This document shows, piece by piece, positions 27,682 to 37,677 of a stretch of 64,000 nt of DNA. The stretch comes from Modicisalibacter sp049808615 (GTDB taxonomy: Bacteria; Pseudomonadota; Gammaproteobacteria; Pseudomonadales; Halomonadaceae), in assembly GCF_049808615.1 (NCBI RefSeq), contig NZ_JBNCAN010000015.1, positions 1 through 64,000 of the forward strand, given 5' to 3'. Position numbers and translations under genes: made by a program. Each line of letters begins with the position of its first letter. Positions within the stretch are counted from its first letter, which is position 1. The notes beneath the pieces are model-generated. The model saw only the letters and a list, made by a program, of their open reading frames with translations. It did no database searches and was not told where the DNA came from.

Positions 27682-28223
27682 GACGACTCCTTCCGCGCGC
27701 CGGTTTCCTTGTGCATTGACGGCTTTTCCGGTGCCGACAACCGTCCCACATGGGACGCCGTCACCAGAGCCGCCAACAAGAGCATTGCCGCCAACTCGAC
27801 GATAAGCAGCCAGGGCCCGAACAGCGTCGTGCCCACTTCCTTGGCGGTCAGGGTATCGCCCTGAATGACCTTGCCGATGTCGCCTAACCACAAGGTGGCG
27901 ATCAGCGTCAGCAACAGCACTGCCGCCAGCACTGATGGCCCTAGCCAGGCCTTAGGCTTGAGCCAGGCGCGCTCCTGGGCCACCACCGCCTCCCCCAGAT
28001 TGAGCATCATCACCACGAAGACAAACAGCACCATGATCGCGCCGGCATAGACGATGATCTCGAGCGCACCAGCGAAAGGCGCTCCAAGCGCGAAGAACAC
28101 GATGGCCACGGCGATCAGTGACACGATCAGATAGAGTAGCGCATGAACCGGGTTGGTATTGGTGATGACCCCGAGCGTTGCCAGCACCGCGACGAGACCA
28201 CTGAGATAGAAGGCGACTTCCAT
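27678..28223 (-). CDS. nuoJ: NADH-quinone oxidoreductase subunit J
   Basis: Five-helix membrane subunit of complex I. It has the conserved NPVHALLYLIVSLIAVAIVFFALGAPFAGALEIIVYAGAIMVLFVFVVMMLN core, including the pi-bulge helix (described here in parts; residues about 25-75). Length 181 is normal. The C-terminus is polar and basic. It overlaps nuoK. Confidence 0.96.
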   Translation of the reverse strand: MEVAFYLSGLVAVLATLGVITNTNPVHALLYLIVSLIAVAIVFFALGAPFAGALEIIVYAGAIMVLFVFVVMMLNLGEAVVAQERAWLKPKAWLGPSVLAAVLLLTLIATLWLGDIGKVIQGDTLTAKEVGTTLFGPWLLIVELAAMLLLAALVTASHVGRLSAPEKPSMHKETGARKESS

Positions 28224-28250
28224 TTTTGCTTTCCCGCTAGTGAATCCAAC

Positions 28251-28790
28251 TTATGGCAGAAGCGACGTGACGTTCACCGGCTCTTCTTCGTTCTGCGCGC
28301 GGCCCTTGTCCTTACCGGCGATGGCAAGGCCGGCCACCTTGTAGAAGTGGTAGTCGTGATCCTTGCCTGGGCCGCTGATGAGCAGATCTTCCTTTTCGTA
28401 GACCAGCTCTTGCCGACGATACTCGCCCATCTCGAAATCCGGCGTCAGTTGAATCGCAGAAGTCGGACACGCCTCTTCGCACATGCCGCAATAAATGCAA
28501 CGTGAGAAATTGATGCGAAAGAACTCGGGATACCAACGCCCATCGTCCTTCTCGCCCTTCTGTAGTGAAATACAGGCTACCGGACAAGCCACCGCGCACA
28601 GGTTGCAGGCCACGCAGCGCTCTTCACCATCCGGGTCCCGGGTCAGCACGATGCGACCGCGATAGCGCGGCGGTAGATAGACCTTCTCTTCCGGATAATT
28701 GAGTGTTTCCCGTTTGCGAAAGGCATGCATGAACATCATGCCCAGGGTACGCAATTGTGACCAGGTACCTTTAAACAGCCAGGTAAGCAT
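28251..28790 (-). CDS. nuoI: NADH-quinone oxidoreductase subunit I
   Basis: Peripheral iron-sulfur subunit that holds clusters N6a and N6b, passing electrons towards the quinone site. Two ferredoxin-type 4Fe-4S motifs are visible: CVACNLCAVACPV and CIYCGMCEEACPT. Length 179 matches E. coli NuoI (180). Confidence 0.97.
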   Translation of the reverse strand: MLTWLFKGTWSQLRTLGMMFMHAFRKRETLNYPEEKVYLPPRYRGRIVLTRDPDGEERCVACNLCAVACPVACISLQKGEKDDGRWYPEFFRINFSRCIYCGMCEEACPTSAIQLTPDFEMGEYRRQELVYEKEDLLISGPGKDHDYHFYKVAGLAIAGKDKGRAQNEEEPVNVTSLLP

Positions 28791-28807
28791 TGTCAGTCAC
28801 TCCTCGC

Positions 28808-29788
28808 TCATTCCGGCGCCGCGAGCAGAATCGCCGCGCCGGTTATCAATAGATTGATCAAGGTCAGCGGCAGGCAGATCTTCCAACCGAAACTCATCAC
28901 CCGATCGTAGCGCGGCCGGGGCAGCGACGCCCGCACCAGGATGAACAGCACCAGGAAAAACCCGGTCTTGAGTGCGAACCAAACGATCGGGGGCAACAAG
29001 GGGCCATGCCAGCCGCCAAAAAACAGAGTGACGGTCAGCGCCGACACCAGCACCATGCCGACATACTCGCCAATGAAGAACATACCGAACTTCATGCTCG
29101 AATATTCAACGTGGTAACCGTCCGCCAGCTCTTGTTCCGCCTCGGGCTGATCGAAGGGATGGCGATGCACCACCGCGAAGCCGGCGATGATAAAGTTGCA
29201 GAAGCCTAGAAATTGCGGAACGACATACCACAGCCCTTGCTGGGCGTTAACGATCTCCCGCATGTTGAAGGAGCCGGCCATGGCCACCACGCCCATCAAG
29301 GCCAGTCCCATGAACACCTCGTAGGAAATCGTCTGGGCCGAGGAGCGCATGGCGCCGATCAGGGCATACTTGTTACCGCTGGACCAGCCGCCTAGCAGGA
29401 CCGAATAGACATTGATGCCGCCCATGGCCAAGAAGAACAAGAGACCAATGTTCCAATCCGCCACATACCAGTTCGGCGTGAACGGGATGATGATGAAAGA
29501 CAGCAGCAACGAGGCCATGGCGATGGCCGGCGCCAGAATGAACAAGGTGCGATCGGCGAAGGGCGGTATCCAATCTTCCTTGAAGAAGATCTTGATCATG
29601 TCGGCGATCAGCTGCAACGAGCCGAACGGCCCTACTCGATTGGGTCCGTAGCGATCCTGCCACAGCCCCAACAGGCGCCGCTCGATTACGGTCATGACGG
29701 CACCGAGCAAGACGGCAGCAAGCATAATGACCAGCGCCTGAGCCATGGCCACGAAGACCGCAATGACTTGAGGAGTCAGCCAGCTCAT
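28808..29788 (-). CDS. nuoH: NADH-quinone oxidoreductase subunit H
   Basis: Eight-helix membrane subunit that forms much of the quinone-binding cavity. Conserved segments are ERRLLGLWQDRYGPNRVGPFG, GGWSSGNKYALIGAMRSSAQ, the acidic loop FDQPEAEQELADGYHVEYSS and RASLPRPRYDRVMSFGWK. Length 326 is normal. It overlaps nuoG by 4 bp. Confidence 0.97.
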   Translation of the reverse strand: MSWLTPQVIAVFVAMAQALVIMLAAVLLGAVMTVIERRLLGLWQDRYGPNRVGPFGSLQLIADMIKIFFKEDWIPPFADRTLFILAPAIAMASLLLSFIIIPFTPNWYVADWNIGLLFFLAMGGINVYSVLLGGWSSGNKYALIGAMRSSAQTISYEVFMGLALMGVVAMAGSFNMREIVNAQQGLWYVVPQFLGFCNFIIAGFAVVHRHPFDQPEAEQELADGYHVEYSSMKFGMFFIGEYVGMVLVSALTVTLFFGGWHGPLLPPIVWFALKTGFFLVLFILVRASLPRPRYDRVMSFGWKICLPLTLINLLITGAAILLAAPE

Positions 29789-32577
29789 GAACGATCTCCC
29801 GCACCACCCGCTTGCGCGTCATCTTGTCGAGGATTGTCGCCCGTGACAACCGGATGCTTCTGTCCTCGGGACAGACGTGCCCAGTCCCCACTGTGCAGCG
29901 CACTGGTCGTGCCCTTCGGCACCCCGATCACCCCGGCAGGTAGCGCCGCGTCAAGGCACAACGGCAGAACGAGTCGACCAGTCGACGTTTCCACCATGAG
30001 AGGTTCTCCCTCGGCAACCCCCAGGCGTTGAGCATCATCCACGGAAAGCGTCAGGGTCGCGGGAGGAGTGCGCTCGGCAATCGGCTTAGCTCGGGAAGAT
30101 GTTTCGTCACCTCCGAACAGACGCGGTAGACATACCACCTGCCATTCGTCATCGCGGGTACTGAATCCTTTCGGCACCCCTTGCGCATACTCGTATTGTC
30201 CGGGACGAGGGTGCAACAGCCGTATCCCAGGATCGCCGGCACGTAGATGGCCACCCACCTCGTCGGTGAACTTGTTCCAGGCCTGAGGCGAATTCCAGCC
30301 CGGCGCCCAGGCGAAGGCCACTTCCTTGCGTGGCCGATCGAAGCCGTTATAACCCTCCATGGAAAAGGCGAAAGGAGTGTCGGGATCCTGAGGTACCCGC
30401 GGCTCGCTGACACTCAGATTGGCACGCATCGCAGTGCGACCACTATAACGATGCGGCTCTCGGGCCAGCTTGAGTCCTTGCACACGATAGTCGGCGTTTC
30501 GGGACGCCTCGACGATATCCGCCAGGGCTGGACTCTGCCGCGCGCAGGACTCGATCACGTCATCGAGGACCACACGCTTGGATTCGTACCGGGCCAGGCT
30601 TGCTCCCAGGGTGTACAGCCAGCGCCAGCTCTCGTGGATACGGGTTTCAGGACGGATATAGCGTGGATCGAACACCTGGAAGAAACGCTGCGCCCTGCCC
30701 TCGAAATTGACCAGGGTGCCGTCGGCCTCGGCGAAGCTCGCCGCCGGCAACCCCAGGTTGGCGTGTTCCCAGATCGCGGTACGCTGATGATCGAGAGCGA
30801 TGACGGTGTCGGCTGCCTTCAAGGCCGCTTTGATTCGCGCCTGAGGCAGGCGCTGATAGAGATCGTTTTCGAGCACCACTACCGCATCGGCGTTGTGCGC
30901 CTCCAGCTCGTCCAGCGCCCACTCCAGGGACTGGCCACCCAACAGCGCCAAGCCGGTACTATTGACTTCATTGCGGATCAGGGACAGTCCACCTCGACGC
31001 GCGCGCCGTGCCAAGGCCCGCGCGATATTACCCGCCGCCTCCAGTATGGCCAGCGAGCCCAAGGAGCCACCACTGATGACCAACGGACGTTGGGCCGCCA
31101 GTAGTGCTGCGGCGATGCGCTCGGCCTCGCTACGCATGGCCTCATCGAGATCCTCGACAGCCGGCGCCGAATCATCGATGGCATGGGCGATCGCAAAGCC
31201 GAGCCGGGCGATATCGTCCACCGCCAGCGCCCAGCTCGATTGGCTGATCTGATCGAGCCCGGTACAGGTTGGATAGGCGCTAAACAGCGGATGACGCGCA
31301 TCCTGGCCCAGCGTCTTGACGGCTTCGGCATTCCAGTCCGGGATACTACGCCCTTGAGCCAGTTCATCACGACGACCAAGCACTGCCTGACGGACTGCCA
31401 ACCCCACCCGGGCGGCGCTCTGAATCAGATCCTCTCCCAGCACCAACACCGCATCATGTTCTTCGATATCGCGCAGTGTCGGCGTGGGTAGTCCAGACTC
31501 GCGATTGAGCCGAGCCATGGTCTCAAGACAGGCCTGCTCATTGGCGACGATGCCGGTTGAAAAGTTCTCCTCTCCTACCAGTTCGCGTAGCTGATGATTG
31601 CTCTCGAGACTTGCCCGGGGCGAGCCGATGCCGATCACCCGGCGCGCGCTGCGCAAGAGATCCGCGCCCCGATCCAGGGCGGCGTCTACTTCCAGGGTGA
31701 CACTCTCGTCCTCCATATCGCTGCGCCATTCCGGCAGTCGCGGACGATCGGCGCGATTGACATAGCCATAGCCGAAGCGCCCCCGATCGCATAGAAAATA
31801 GCGATTGAGCTCGCCGTGATAGCGATTCTCGATGCGACGGATATCGCCGTAGCGCTCGCCGGGACTGATGTTGCAACCCACCGAGCACTGATGGCAGATG
31901 CTCGGGGCAAATTGCAGATCCCACTTGCGGGTGTAATGGTCAGAATGGGTCTGATCGGTAAACACCCCGGTGGGGCACACCTCGGTCAGGTTGCCGGAAA
32001 AGACACTTTCCAGTACGCCCTCTTGGTAGCGCCCGAAATAGAGATTGTTGTTCATACCGAAGACGCCGAGATCGTCGCCGCCGGCATAGTCATTATAGAA
32101 ACGCACGCAGCGATAGCAGTTGATGCAGCGGTTCATCTCGTGGCCGATGAAGGGGCCCAGATATTGATTGCGGTGGGTGCGTTTGCGAAAGCGATAGCGA
32201 CGGCGATCATGACCGGTCATGACCGTCATGTCCTGCAGATGGCAGTGCCCCCCCTCCTCGCAGACCGGGCAATCGTGAGGGTGATAGGTCATCAACCATT
32301 CGATGACATTCTTGCGAAACGCCTTGGCCTCCTCGTCGTCGATGGAGATCCAGGTGTCATCCGTCGCCGGGGTCATGCAGGACATCACCAGCATGCCCTT
32401 GTCGTCATCCTTGTCCTTATACTGCTTGACCGCGCACTGCCGGCAGGCGCCGACACTACCCATGGCCGGGTGCCAACAAAAATAAGGAATATCCAGCCCC
32501 AGGGATAGGCAGGCCTGGAGCAGATTATCCGAGCCGTCGACCTCGAAGGCCTGGCCATCCACATGAATCGTTGCCAT
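29785..32577 (-). CDS. nuoG: NADH-quinone oxidoreductase subunit G
   Basis: The largest peripheral subunit of complex I, a molybdopterin-oxidoreductase-like protein that carries several iron-sulfur clusters. The N-terminal 2Fe-2S ligands lie in CWHPAMGSVGACRQC, the His/Cys site in HDCPVCEEGGHCHLQ, a 4Fe-4S site in CINCYRCVRF, and the extra cluster site in CHQCSVGC. No molybdenum cofactor is expected. At 930 residues it is slightly longer than E. coli NuoG (908). Confidence 0.97.
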   Translation of the reverse strand: MATIHVDGQAFEVDGSDNLLQACLSLGLDIPYFCWHPAMGSVGACRQCAVKQYKDKDDDKGMLVMSCMTPATDDTWISIDDEEAKAFRKNVIEWLMTYHPHDCPVCEEGGHCHLQDMTVMTGHDRRRYRFRKRTHRNQYLGPFIGHEMNRCINCYRCVRFYNDYAGGDDLGVFGMNNNLYFGRYQEGVLESVFSGNLTEVCPTGVFTDQTHSDHYTRKWDLQFAPSICHQCSVGCNISPGERYGDIRRIENRYHGELNRYFLCDRGRFGYGYVNRADRPRLPEWRSDMEDESVTLEVDAALDRGADLLRSARRVIGIGSPRASLESNHQLRELVGEENFSTGIVANEQACLETMARLNRESGLPTPTLRDIEEHDAVLVLGEDLIQSAARVGLAVRQAVLGRRDELAQGRSIPDWNAEAVKTLGQDARHPLFSAYPTCTGLDQISQSSWALAVDDIARLGFAIAHAIDDSAPAVEDLDEAMRSEAERIAAALLAAQRPLVISGGSLGSLAILEAAGNIARALARRARRGGLSLIRNEVNSTGLALLGGQSLEWALDELEAHNADAVVVLENDLYQRLPQARIKAALKAADTVIALDHQRTAIWEHANLGLPAASFAEADGTLVNFEGRAQRFFQVFDPRYIRPETRIHESWRWLYTLGASLARYESKRVVLDDVIESCARQSPALADIVEASRNADYRVQGLKLAREPHRYSGRTAMRANLSVSEPRVPQDPDTPFAFSMEGYNGFDRPRKEVAFAWAPGWNSPQAWNKFTDEVGGHLRAGDPGIRLLHPRPGQYEYAQGVPKGFSTRDDEWQVVCLPRLFGGDETSSRAKPIAERTPPATLTLSVDDAQRLGVAEGEPLMVETSTGRLVLPLCLDAALPAGVIGVPKGTTSALHSGDWARLSRGQKHPVVTGDNPRQDDAQAGGAGDRS

Positions 32578-32600
32578 CTACAATGCTCCCAGGCTGTTCT

Positions 32601-33971
32601 TCATACCTCACCCACAGGAATCGGATCCTCATGAGCGGCGCGCCGACGATGCGCGATACCCGCTTCGAACTCATGACGAAAATGCCTGATCGACGACTCC
32701 AGCGGCATCGCCGCCCCGGGCGCATGGGCACAGAAGGTCCGTCCCGGCCCGAGATCCGTGGCCAGGCTCTCGAGTAGTTCGATGTCGCCCTGCTCGCCCT
32801 CGCCCCGTTCCAGGGACTGCAGAATCTTGTGCGTCCAGGGCAGGCCGTCGCGACAAGGCGTGCACCAGCCACAGGATTCCCGGGCGAAGAAGGCCTCGAG
32901 GTTGCGCACCAGGGAGACCACGCTCTGATCCTCGGTCACCACGGTCAGAAGGCCGGTGCCTAGGCGACTGCCGTATTGGCCGATGGTATCGAAATCCAGC
33001 GCCAATTCGAGGTGCTCGGGCAATAGAAAGCCGGTACTGCCGCCGCCAGGCAACCAGGCCTTGAGTGCCCGATCGTCCTGCACGCCCCCAGCGCGATCGA
33101 GAAGTTCCGCCGCGCTGGTCCCGATCGGCAGCTCCCATAAGCCGGTGCGATTGACCCGCCCGGAGACACCGTAAAGTTTGGTTCCGCCGTCATCGCTCAA
33201 GCCACCGGAGAGTCCCTGATACCATTTAGCACCGTGCTGCATGACCGCCGGCACGTTGCACAAGGTCTCGACGTTGTTGACCACCGTCGGCTTGCCCCAG
33301 GCCCCGGACTGACCGGGAAACGGCGGCTTGTTGCGAGGGTTGGCGCGCTTGCCTTCCAGAGAATTGATCAGCGCCGTTTCTTCACCACAGATGTAGCGCC
33401 CTGCACCGGTATGCAGAGCGATGTCGAAATCGAAGCCGCTACCGGCGATATCCTTGCCCAGCCAGCCCGCGGTCCGGGCTTCATCAATCGCTCGGGCCAG
33501 GGCGTTGGCGGCTTCGATATATTCACCACGCAGAAAGATATAGCCGTAGCAGGAGTTATTGGCGTAGGCGCCGAGGATCATGCCCTCGATCAGCAGATGA
33601 GGCTGCTGCTCAAGCAAGAGGCGGTCCTTGAAGGTGCCCGGCTCCATCTCGTCGGCATTGCAGACGATATAACCACGAGGCAGGTCGCCGCCCTGCATGG
33701 TCAGGCTCCATTTCACCCCGGCAGAGAAACCACCGCCACCGCGCCCACGAACATTGGCCTCTTTCATGGTGTCGATTACATCCGAAGACGATAGCTCACC
33801 GAGCACCTTCTTGACGGCGGCATAGCCTTCCTTCTCGACGTACTCGTCGAGGCCTATCAGCGCGCCATCCTCGCGTAGTCGCCAGGTAAGCGGATGGGAC
33901 TCGGCACGGCGCTCGGAGGCACTCTGGCGCAATTGGCTATGATAACGAAGGGACGCACGAGATGAGGTCAT
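32601..33971 (-). CDS. nuoF: NADH-quinone oxidoreductase subunit F
   Basis: NADH-binding subunit with FMN and cluster N3. The glycine-rich nucleotide loop GRGGGGFSAGVKW, the FMN site around CNADEMEPGTFKDR, and the 4Fe-4S ligands in ESCGWCTPCRDG are present. Length 456. It overlaps nuoE by 4 bp. Confidence 0.97.
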   Translation of the reverse strand: MTSSRASLRYHSQLRQSASERRAESHPLTWRLREDGALIGLDEYVEKEGYAAVKKVLGELSSSDVIDTMKEANVRGRGGGGFSAGVKWSLTMQGGDLPRGYIVCNADEMEPGTFKDRLLLEQQPHLLIEGMILGAYANNSCYGYIFLRGEYIEAANALARAIDEARTAGWLGKDIAGSGFDFDIALHTGAGRYICGEETALINSLEGKRANPRNKPPFPGQSGAWGKPTVVNNVETLCNVPAVMQHGAKWYQGLSGGLSDDGGTKLYGVSGRVNRTGLWELPIGTSAAELLDRAGGVQDDRALKAWLPGGGSTGFLLPEHLELALDFDTIGQYGSRLGTGLLTVVTEDQSVVSLVRNLEAFFARESCGWCTPCRDGLPWTHKILQSLERGEGEQGDIELLESLATDLGPGRTFCAHAPGAAMPLESSIRHFRHEFEAGIAHRRRAAHEDPIPVGEV

Positions 33972-34492
33972 GAATACTCCTTCAAAAGCTCGGCCACGGC
34001 ATCCGACGGAACGGGGCCAAAGGTATCGTCATCGATCATCATGGCCGGCCCACGATCGCAGGCGCCCAGGCAGCACACCGGCAGCAAGGTAAAGCGGCCA
34101 TCCGCGGTCGTCTGGCCGAAGTCGATGCCCAGCTCGGCGGTGATGGCATCGCGCAGCTCATCGAATCCGGTCAAGAAGCACGAGCTGCTGTCGCAAATCA
34201 GGATGACATGTCGCCCCACCGGTTGCCGAAAGATCAGGCTATAGAACGTGGCTACACCCTCGACCGACGCAGTCCCCACCCCAAGCACCTCGGCAATGGC
34301 GGGAATCGCCCCGTCCGGTACCCAGCCATGACGGCGCTGAACGATCTTCAGTGCCTCGATGCAGGCCGCCTGGGGCTGCTCGTAGTGGTCACGTTCGTGC
34401 AGGATGGCAGTGCGATCCTCATCGTGCAGAACAAATCCATCGCCGTCGCTGGCGATTGCGGAATGGACATTGAGAGAGGCGTCGTCGTTCAT
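33968..34492 (-). CDS. nuoE: NADH-quinone oxidoreductase subunit E
   Basis: Thioredoxin-fold 2Fe-2S (N1a) subunit of the NADH dehydrogenase module. The four ligands lie in CDSSSCFLTG and CCLGACDRGP. An N-terminal acidic extension of about 30 residues precedes the core. Length 174. It lies 2 nt after nuoCD. Confidence 0.96.
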   Translation of the reverse strand: MNDDASLNVHSAIASDGDGFVLHDEDRTAILHERDHYEQPQAACIEALKIVQRRHGWVPDGAIPAIAEVLGVGTASVEGVATFYSLIFRQPVGRHVILICDSSSCFLTGFDELRDAITAELGIDFGQTTADGRFTLLPVCCLGACDRGPAMMIDDDTFGPVPSDAVAELLKEYS

Positions 34493-34494
34493 AT

Positions 34495-36270
34495 TCAGCG
34501 ATCCACGTCGGCCATGACGAAATCGATACTGCCCAGGTGGGCAATCAGATCGGGGACGAAACCGCCCCGCATCAAGGCTGGAATATGCTGCAGATGCGGG
34601 AAGCTCGGGGTGCGAATCCGGGTACGATAACTCATGGTATTGCCGTCACTGGTCAGGTAGTAGCTGTTGATGCCCTTGGTCGCCTCGATCATTTGCATCG
34701 ATTCATTGGGCTTCAGTACCGGCCCCCAGGAGACCTGTAGAAAGTGCGTGATCAAGGTCTCGATGTGTTGCAGCATACGCTCACGAGGCGGGGGCGTGGT
34801 CAAGGGATGATCCGCCTTGTAATCCCCCGCCGGCATATGATCGAGACACTGCTGAATGATACGCAGGCTCTGACGCATCTCGTCGATACGCACCTGGCCA
34901 CGATCGAAGGCATCGCCGTTGTTCCCGGTCGGAATCTCGAAATCGAAGTTCTCATACCCCGAATAGGGGCGCTGCTTGCGCAGATCGAAGTCGAGTCCGG
35001 TGGCGCGCAGATTGGGGCCGGTGATACCCCAAGCCAAGGCTTCTTTCGTATCGTGGGCGGCTATGTGGCGGGTACGCTCGCGCACGATGGCGTTCTCCAT
35101 CATCACTCGCTCGTACTCCCGCAGGCGCTTGGGCATCCAATCCAGGAACCCCTTGACCAGTCCTTCCCAACCCTTGGGCAGATCATGCGCCACGCCGCCG
35201 ATGCGATACCAGGCCGGATGCATGCGAAAGCCGGTGATCGCCTCGATTACCTCGTAGCCCTTCTGACGGTCGGTGAAGGTAAAGAAGACCGGCGACATGG
35301 CGCCGAGATCCTGCAGATAGGTGCCCAGAAACAACAAATGACTGGTGATGCGGAACATTTCCGCCATCATCACGCGAATGGTCTTCGCCCGTTCCGTCAC
35401 CTCGATGCCGGCGAGTTTCTCCACTGCCAGCACGTAGGGCAGGTTGTTCATCACCCCGCCGGTATAGTCGATGCGATCGGTATAGGGGATGAAACTGTGC
35501 CAAGACTGCCGCTCTGCCATCTTCTCGGCACCGCGATGGTGATAGCCGATGTCCGGTACGCAGTCGATGATCTCTTCGCCATCGAGCTGCAGCACGATGC
35601 GAAAGGCGCCGTGGGCCGAGGGGTGGTTGGGCCCCAGATTGAGAAACATGAATTCGCTGTCGTCGTGCCGGCGCCGCATCCCCCAGGCCTCGGGATCGAA
35701 CTTGAGCGCCTGTTGCTCCTTGTCCTGGCCTTCGACGGTCAGCGTGTAAGGATCGAATTCGGTGGCCCGGGCGTGATGATCCTTGCGCAGCGGATGTCCG
35801 TTCCAGGTCGGCGGCATGAGGATGCGCGTCAGATGAGGATGTCCCTGAAAGGTGATGCCGAACATGTCCCACACTTCCCGCTCGTACCAGTTGGCGTTGG
35901 GATAGAGCGATACGATGCTGGGGAGCGACAGGTCGGCCTCATGGAGCGCCACCTTGAGAATCACATCCCGGTTACGCGATGCCGAAAGCAGATGATAAAA
36001 GACGGTGAAATCCGCCTCAGGCAGGCCCCGGCGATGACTACGCAGACGCTCGTCGACCGCCGACAGGTCATAGAGCATCTCGAAGGCCTGGGTCTTGTCG
36101 CGCAGAAACGCGAGCACGTCGGTCAGTTTATCGCGCGCCACCCAGATCACTGGCCAGCCAGTCAGGGTGGCCTGCTCCAGTACGAATTGTTCACCGAAGC
36201 GCCGTTTAAGCGCCTCGAAGATATCAGGGCTGGTCTTGAAGGTGTCGGATGACGATGTCACGACGCTCAT
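34495..36270 (-). CDS. nuoC: NADH-quinone oxidoreductase fused subunits C/D
   Basis: A fusion of the 30-kDa NuoC domain (residues about 1-190, with HLLSASRNRDVILKVAL and WYEREVWDMFGITFQGHPHL) and the 49-kDa NuoD domain (from about 200, starting MFLNLGPNHPSAHGAF). The NuoD part forms the quinone site with NuoB. The fusion is typical of enterics and many gammaproteobacteria. The conserved C-terminal DLIAHLGSIDFVMADVDR is present. Length 591 is close to E. coli NuoCD. Confidence 0.97.
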   Translation of the reverse strand: MSVVTSSSDTFKTSPDIFEALKRRFGEQFVLEQATLTGWPVIWVARDKLTDVLAFLRDKTQAFEMLYDLSAVDERLRSHRRGLPEADFTVFYHLLSASRNRDVILKVALHEADLSLPSIVSLYPNANWYEREVWDMFGITFQGHPHLTRILMPPTWNGHPLRKDHHARATEFDPYTLTVEGQDKEQQALKFDPEAWGMRRRHDDSEFMFLNLGPNHPSAHGAFRIVLQLDGEEIIDCVPDIGYHHRGAEKMAERQSWHSFIPYTDRIDYTGGVMNNLPYVLAVEKLAGIEVTERAKTIRVMMAEMFRITSHLLFLGTYLQDLGAMSPVFFTFTDRQKGYEVIEAITGFRMHPAWYRIGGVAHDLPKGWEGLVKGFLDWMPKRLREYERVMMENAIVRERTRHIAAHDTKEALAWGITGPNLRATGLDFDLRKQRPYSGYENFDFEIPTGNNGDAFDRGQVRIDEMRQSLRIIQQCLDHMPAGDYKADHPLTTPPPRERMLQHIETLITHFLQVSWGPVLKPNESMQMIEATKGINSYYLTSDGNTMSYRTRIRTPSFPHLQHIPALMRGGFVPDLIAHLGSIDFVMADVDR

Positions 36271-36321
36271 GAAGATGAAAGCTTCCCTGGCTTGGCAATG
36301 AAACGGAGCAAATGCGCCAAT

Positions 36322-37002
36322 TTAGATGCTATCCGGCGTACGCAATTCGGTGGCCTGAATGCGCTGCTCCCTATGCTTTTCCCGTTGTGAGGGCATCTCG
36401 GCACGATAGACACCCTGATCGCCGACCACCCAGGAAAGCGGCCTGCGCTCCTCCTGGATCGAATCCTGCAACAGCTGCAAACCATGCAGGAACGCCTCGG
36501 GGCGAGGCGGGCAGCCCGGTATATAGACATCCACCGGCAGGAACTTGTCGACCCCCTGCACTACGGAGTAGATATCGTACATGCCCCCGGAATTAGCGCA
36601 GGAGCCCATCGAGATCACCCACTTGGGCTCAAGCATCTGATCGTAAAGTTGCTGAATGACCGGCGCCATCTTGAGAAAGCAGGTACCGGCAATGACCATG
36701 AAATCCGCCTGACGCGGGGAGGCGCGAATGACCTCGGCGCCAAAGCGTGCAATATCGTGGGGTGCGGTAAACGCTGTGGTCATCTCCACGTAACAGCAGG
36801 AAAGACCAAAATTATAGGGCCACAGTGAATTCTTGCGTCCCCAGTTGACCGCCGAATGCAGCACTTCTTCGAGCTTTCCGGTAAACACGTTGCGATGAAT
36901 CTGCTGTTTGACCGGATCTTCGACCCGACGACGTTCGTTCAAGGGGTAGCGGGAATTATCCGTGGCAATCGCATCGGTCGCGCGGGTCAAGGTGTAAGCC
37001 AT
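36322..37002 (-). CDS. nuoB: NADH-quinone oxidoreductase subunit B
   Basis: Holds cluster N2, the last iron-sulfur centre before quinone. Ligands lie in FGLSCCYVEMTTA (adjacent cysteines), MGSCANSGGMYD and GCPPRPEA. The ATG at 37002 follows GGAGGAG and gives 226 residues starting MAYTLTRATDA; an upstream in-frame start at 37029 is less likely. Confidence 0.97.
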   Translation of the reverse strand: MAYTLTRATDAIATDNSRYPLNERRRVEDPVKQQIHRNVFTGKLEEVLHSAVNWGRKNSLWPYNFGLSCCYVEMTTAFTAPHDIARFGAEVIRASPRQADFMVIAGTCFLKMAPVIQQLYDQMLEPKWVISMGSCANSGGMYDIYSVVQGVDKFLPVDVYIPGCPPRPEAFLHGLQLLQDSIQEERRPLSWVVGDQGVYRAEMPSQREKHREQRIQATELRTPDSI

Positions 37003-37086
37003 TAGACTCCTCCAGCGAAAATCCAGCACAAGTATATGAGCGAGCGGGCCGGCATGAAAAACCGCGGAGCGCGGGGCGATAGGTCG

Positions 37087-37506
37087 TTATGTGGCGCCGT
37101 CACTACGACGTTGTTTGCCACCCCGCCCAGCGGGCGCCCAGTCCAGAGCACCTACGCGACTGTCGTAGATCAACCCCGCCAGCAAGATGAAGATGAATAT
37201 TGCCGCCCCGACAAAGCCGGTCCATCCGACCTCGCGCACCGAAATGGCCCAGGCAAAAAGAAATACCGCTTCGATGTCGAAGATGACGAAGAGCATGGCG
37301 ACCAGATAGAACTTGATGGAGAAGGGCTGGCGGGCACTGCCGGCGCCGAGAATACCGCCCTCGAAGGGAATGACCTTGCTGCGCCCTTGGCTTCGACCGC
37401 CCAACAGCATGGAGGCACCCATCATGAACATGCACAAGGCGAGAACCGCAAAGATGAAAAAACCGACTCCCCAGTACTCGGCAACTAGTGCAATGCTCCG
37501 ATCCAT
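37087..37506 (-). CDS. nuoA: NADH-quinone oxidoreductase subunit A
   Basis: Three-helix membrane subunit, first gene of the operon. It has the conserved VIPFEGGILGAGSARQPFSIKFYLVAMLFVIFDIEAVFLFAWA core (about residues 55-100, described in part). The ATG at 37506 lies 8 nt after GAGGA; a GTG 6 nt upstream abuts that site and is unlikely. Length is 139. The 171-bp region upstream, shared back to back with no other start, must hold the main nuo promoter; it contains A+T-rich blocks with TATACT and TATAAA on the minus strand but no convincing -35. Confidence 0.95.
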   Translation of the reverse strand: MDRSIALVAEYWGVGFFIFAVLALCMFMMGASMLLGGRSQGRSKVIPFEGGILGAGSARQPFSIKFYLVAMLFVIFDIEAVFLFAWAISVREVGWTGFVGAAIFIFILLAGLIYDSRVGALDWAPAGRGGKQRRSDGAT

Positions 37507-37677
37507 GGACACGTCCTCACTCGACCAAGCGTTACTTTATACTGCCTGAACCATCATGCCTGGATGGCATGTCGCGTCAATCGCGCTGCTTTGCAGCATA
37601 GAGAATGGCGCTGGTTATTTCAGGCAATAAGTATAGAGGAATACAAGAAATTTACCAGAGGCCTAGCCTGCTACGAT

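Noticed and set aside
34744..36252. A 502-codon open frame on the plus strand opposite nuoCD
   Set aside because: The nuoCD protein is fully conserved on the other strand; long antisense frames are common in G+C-rich DNA.
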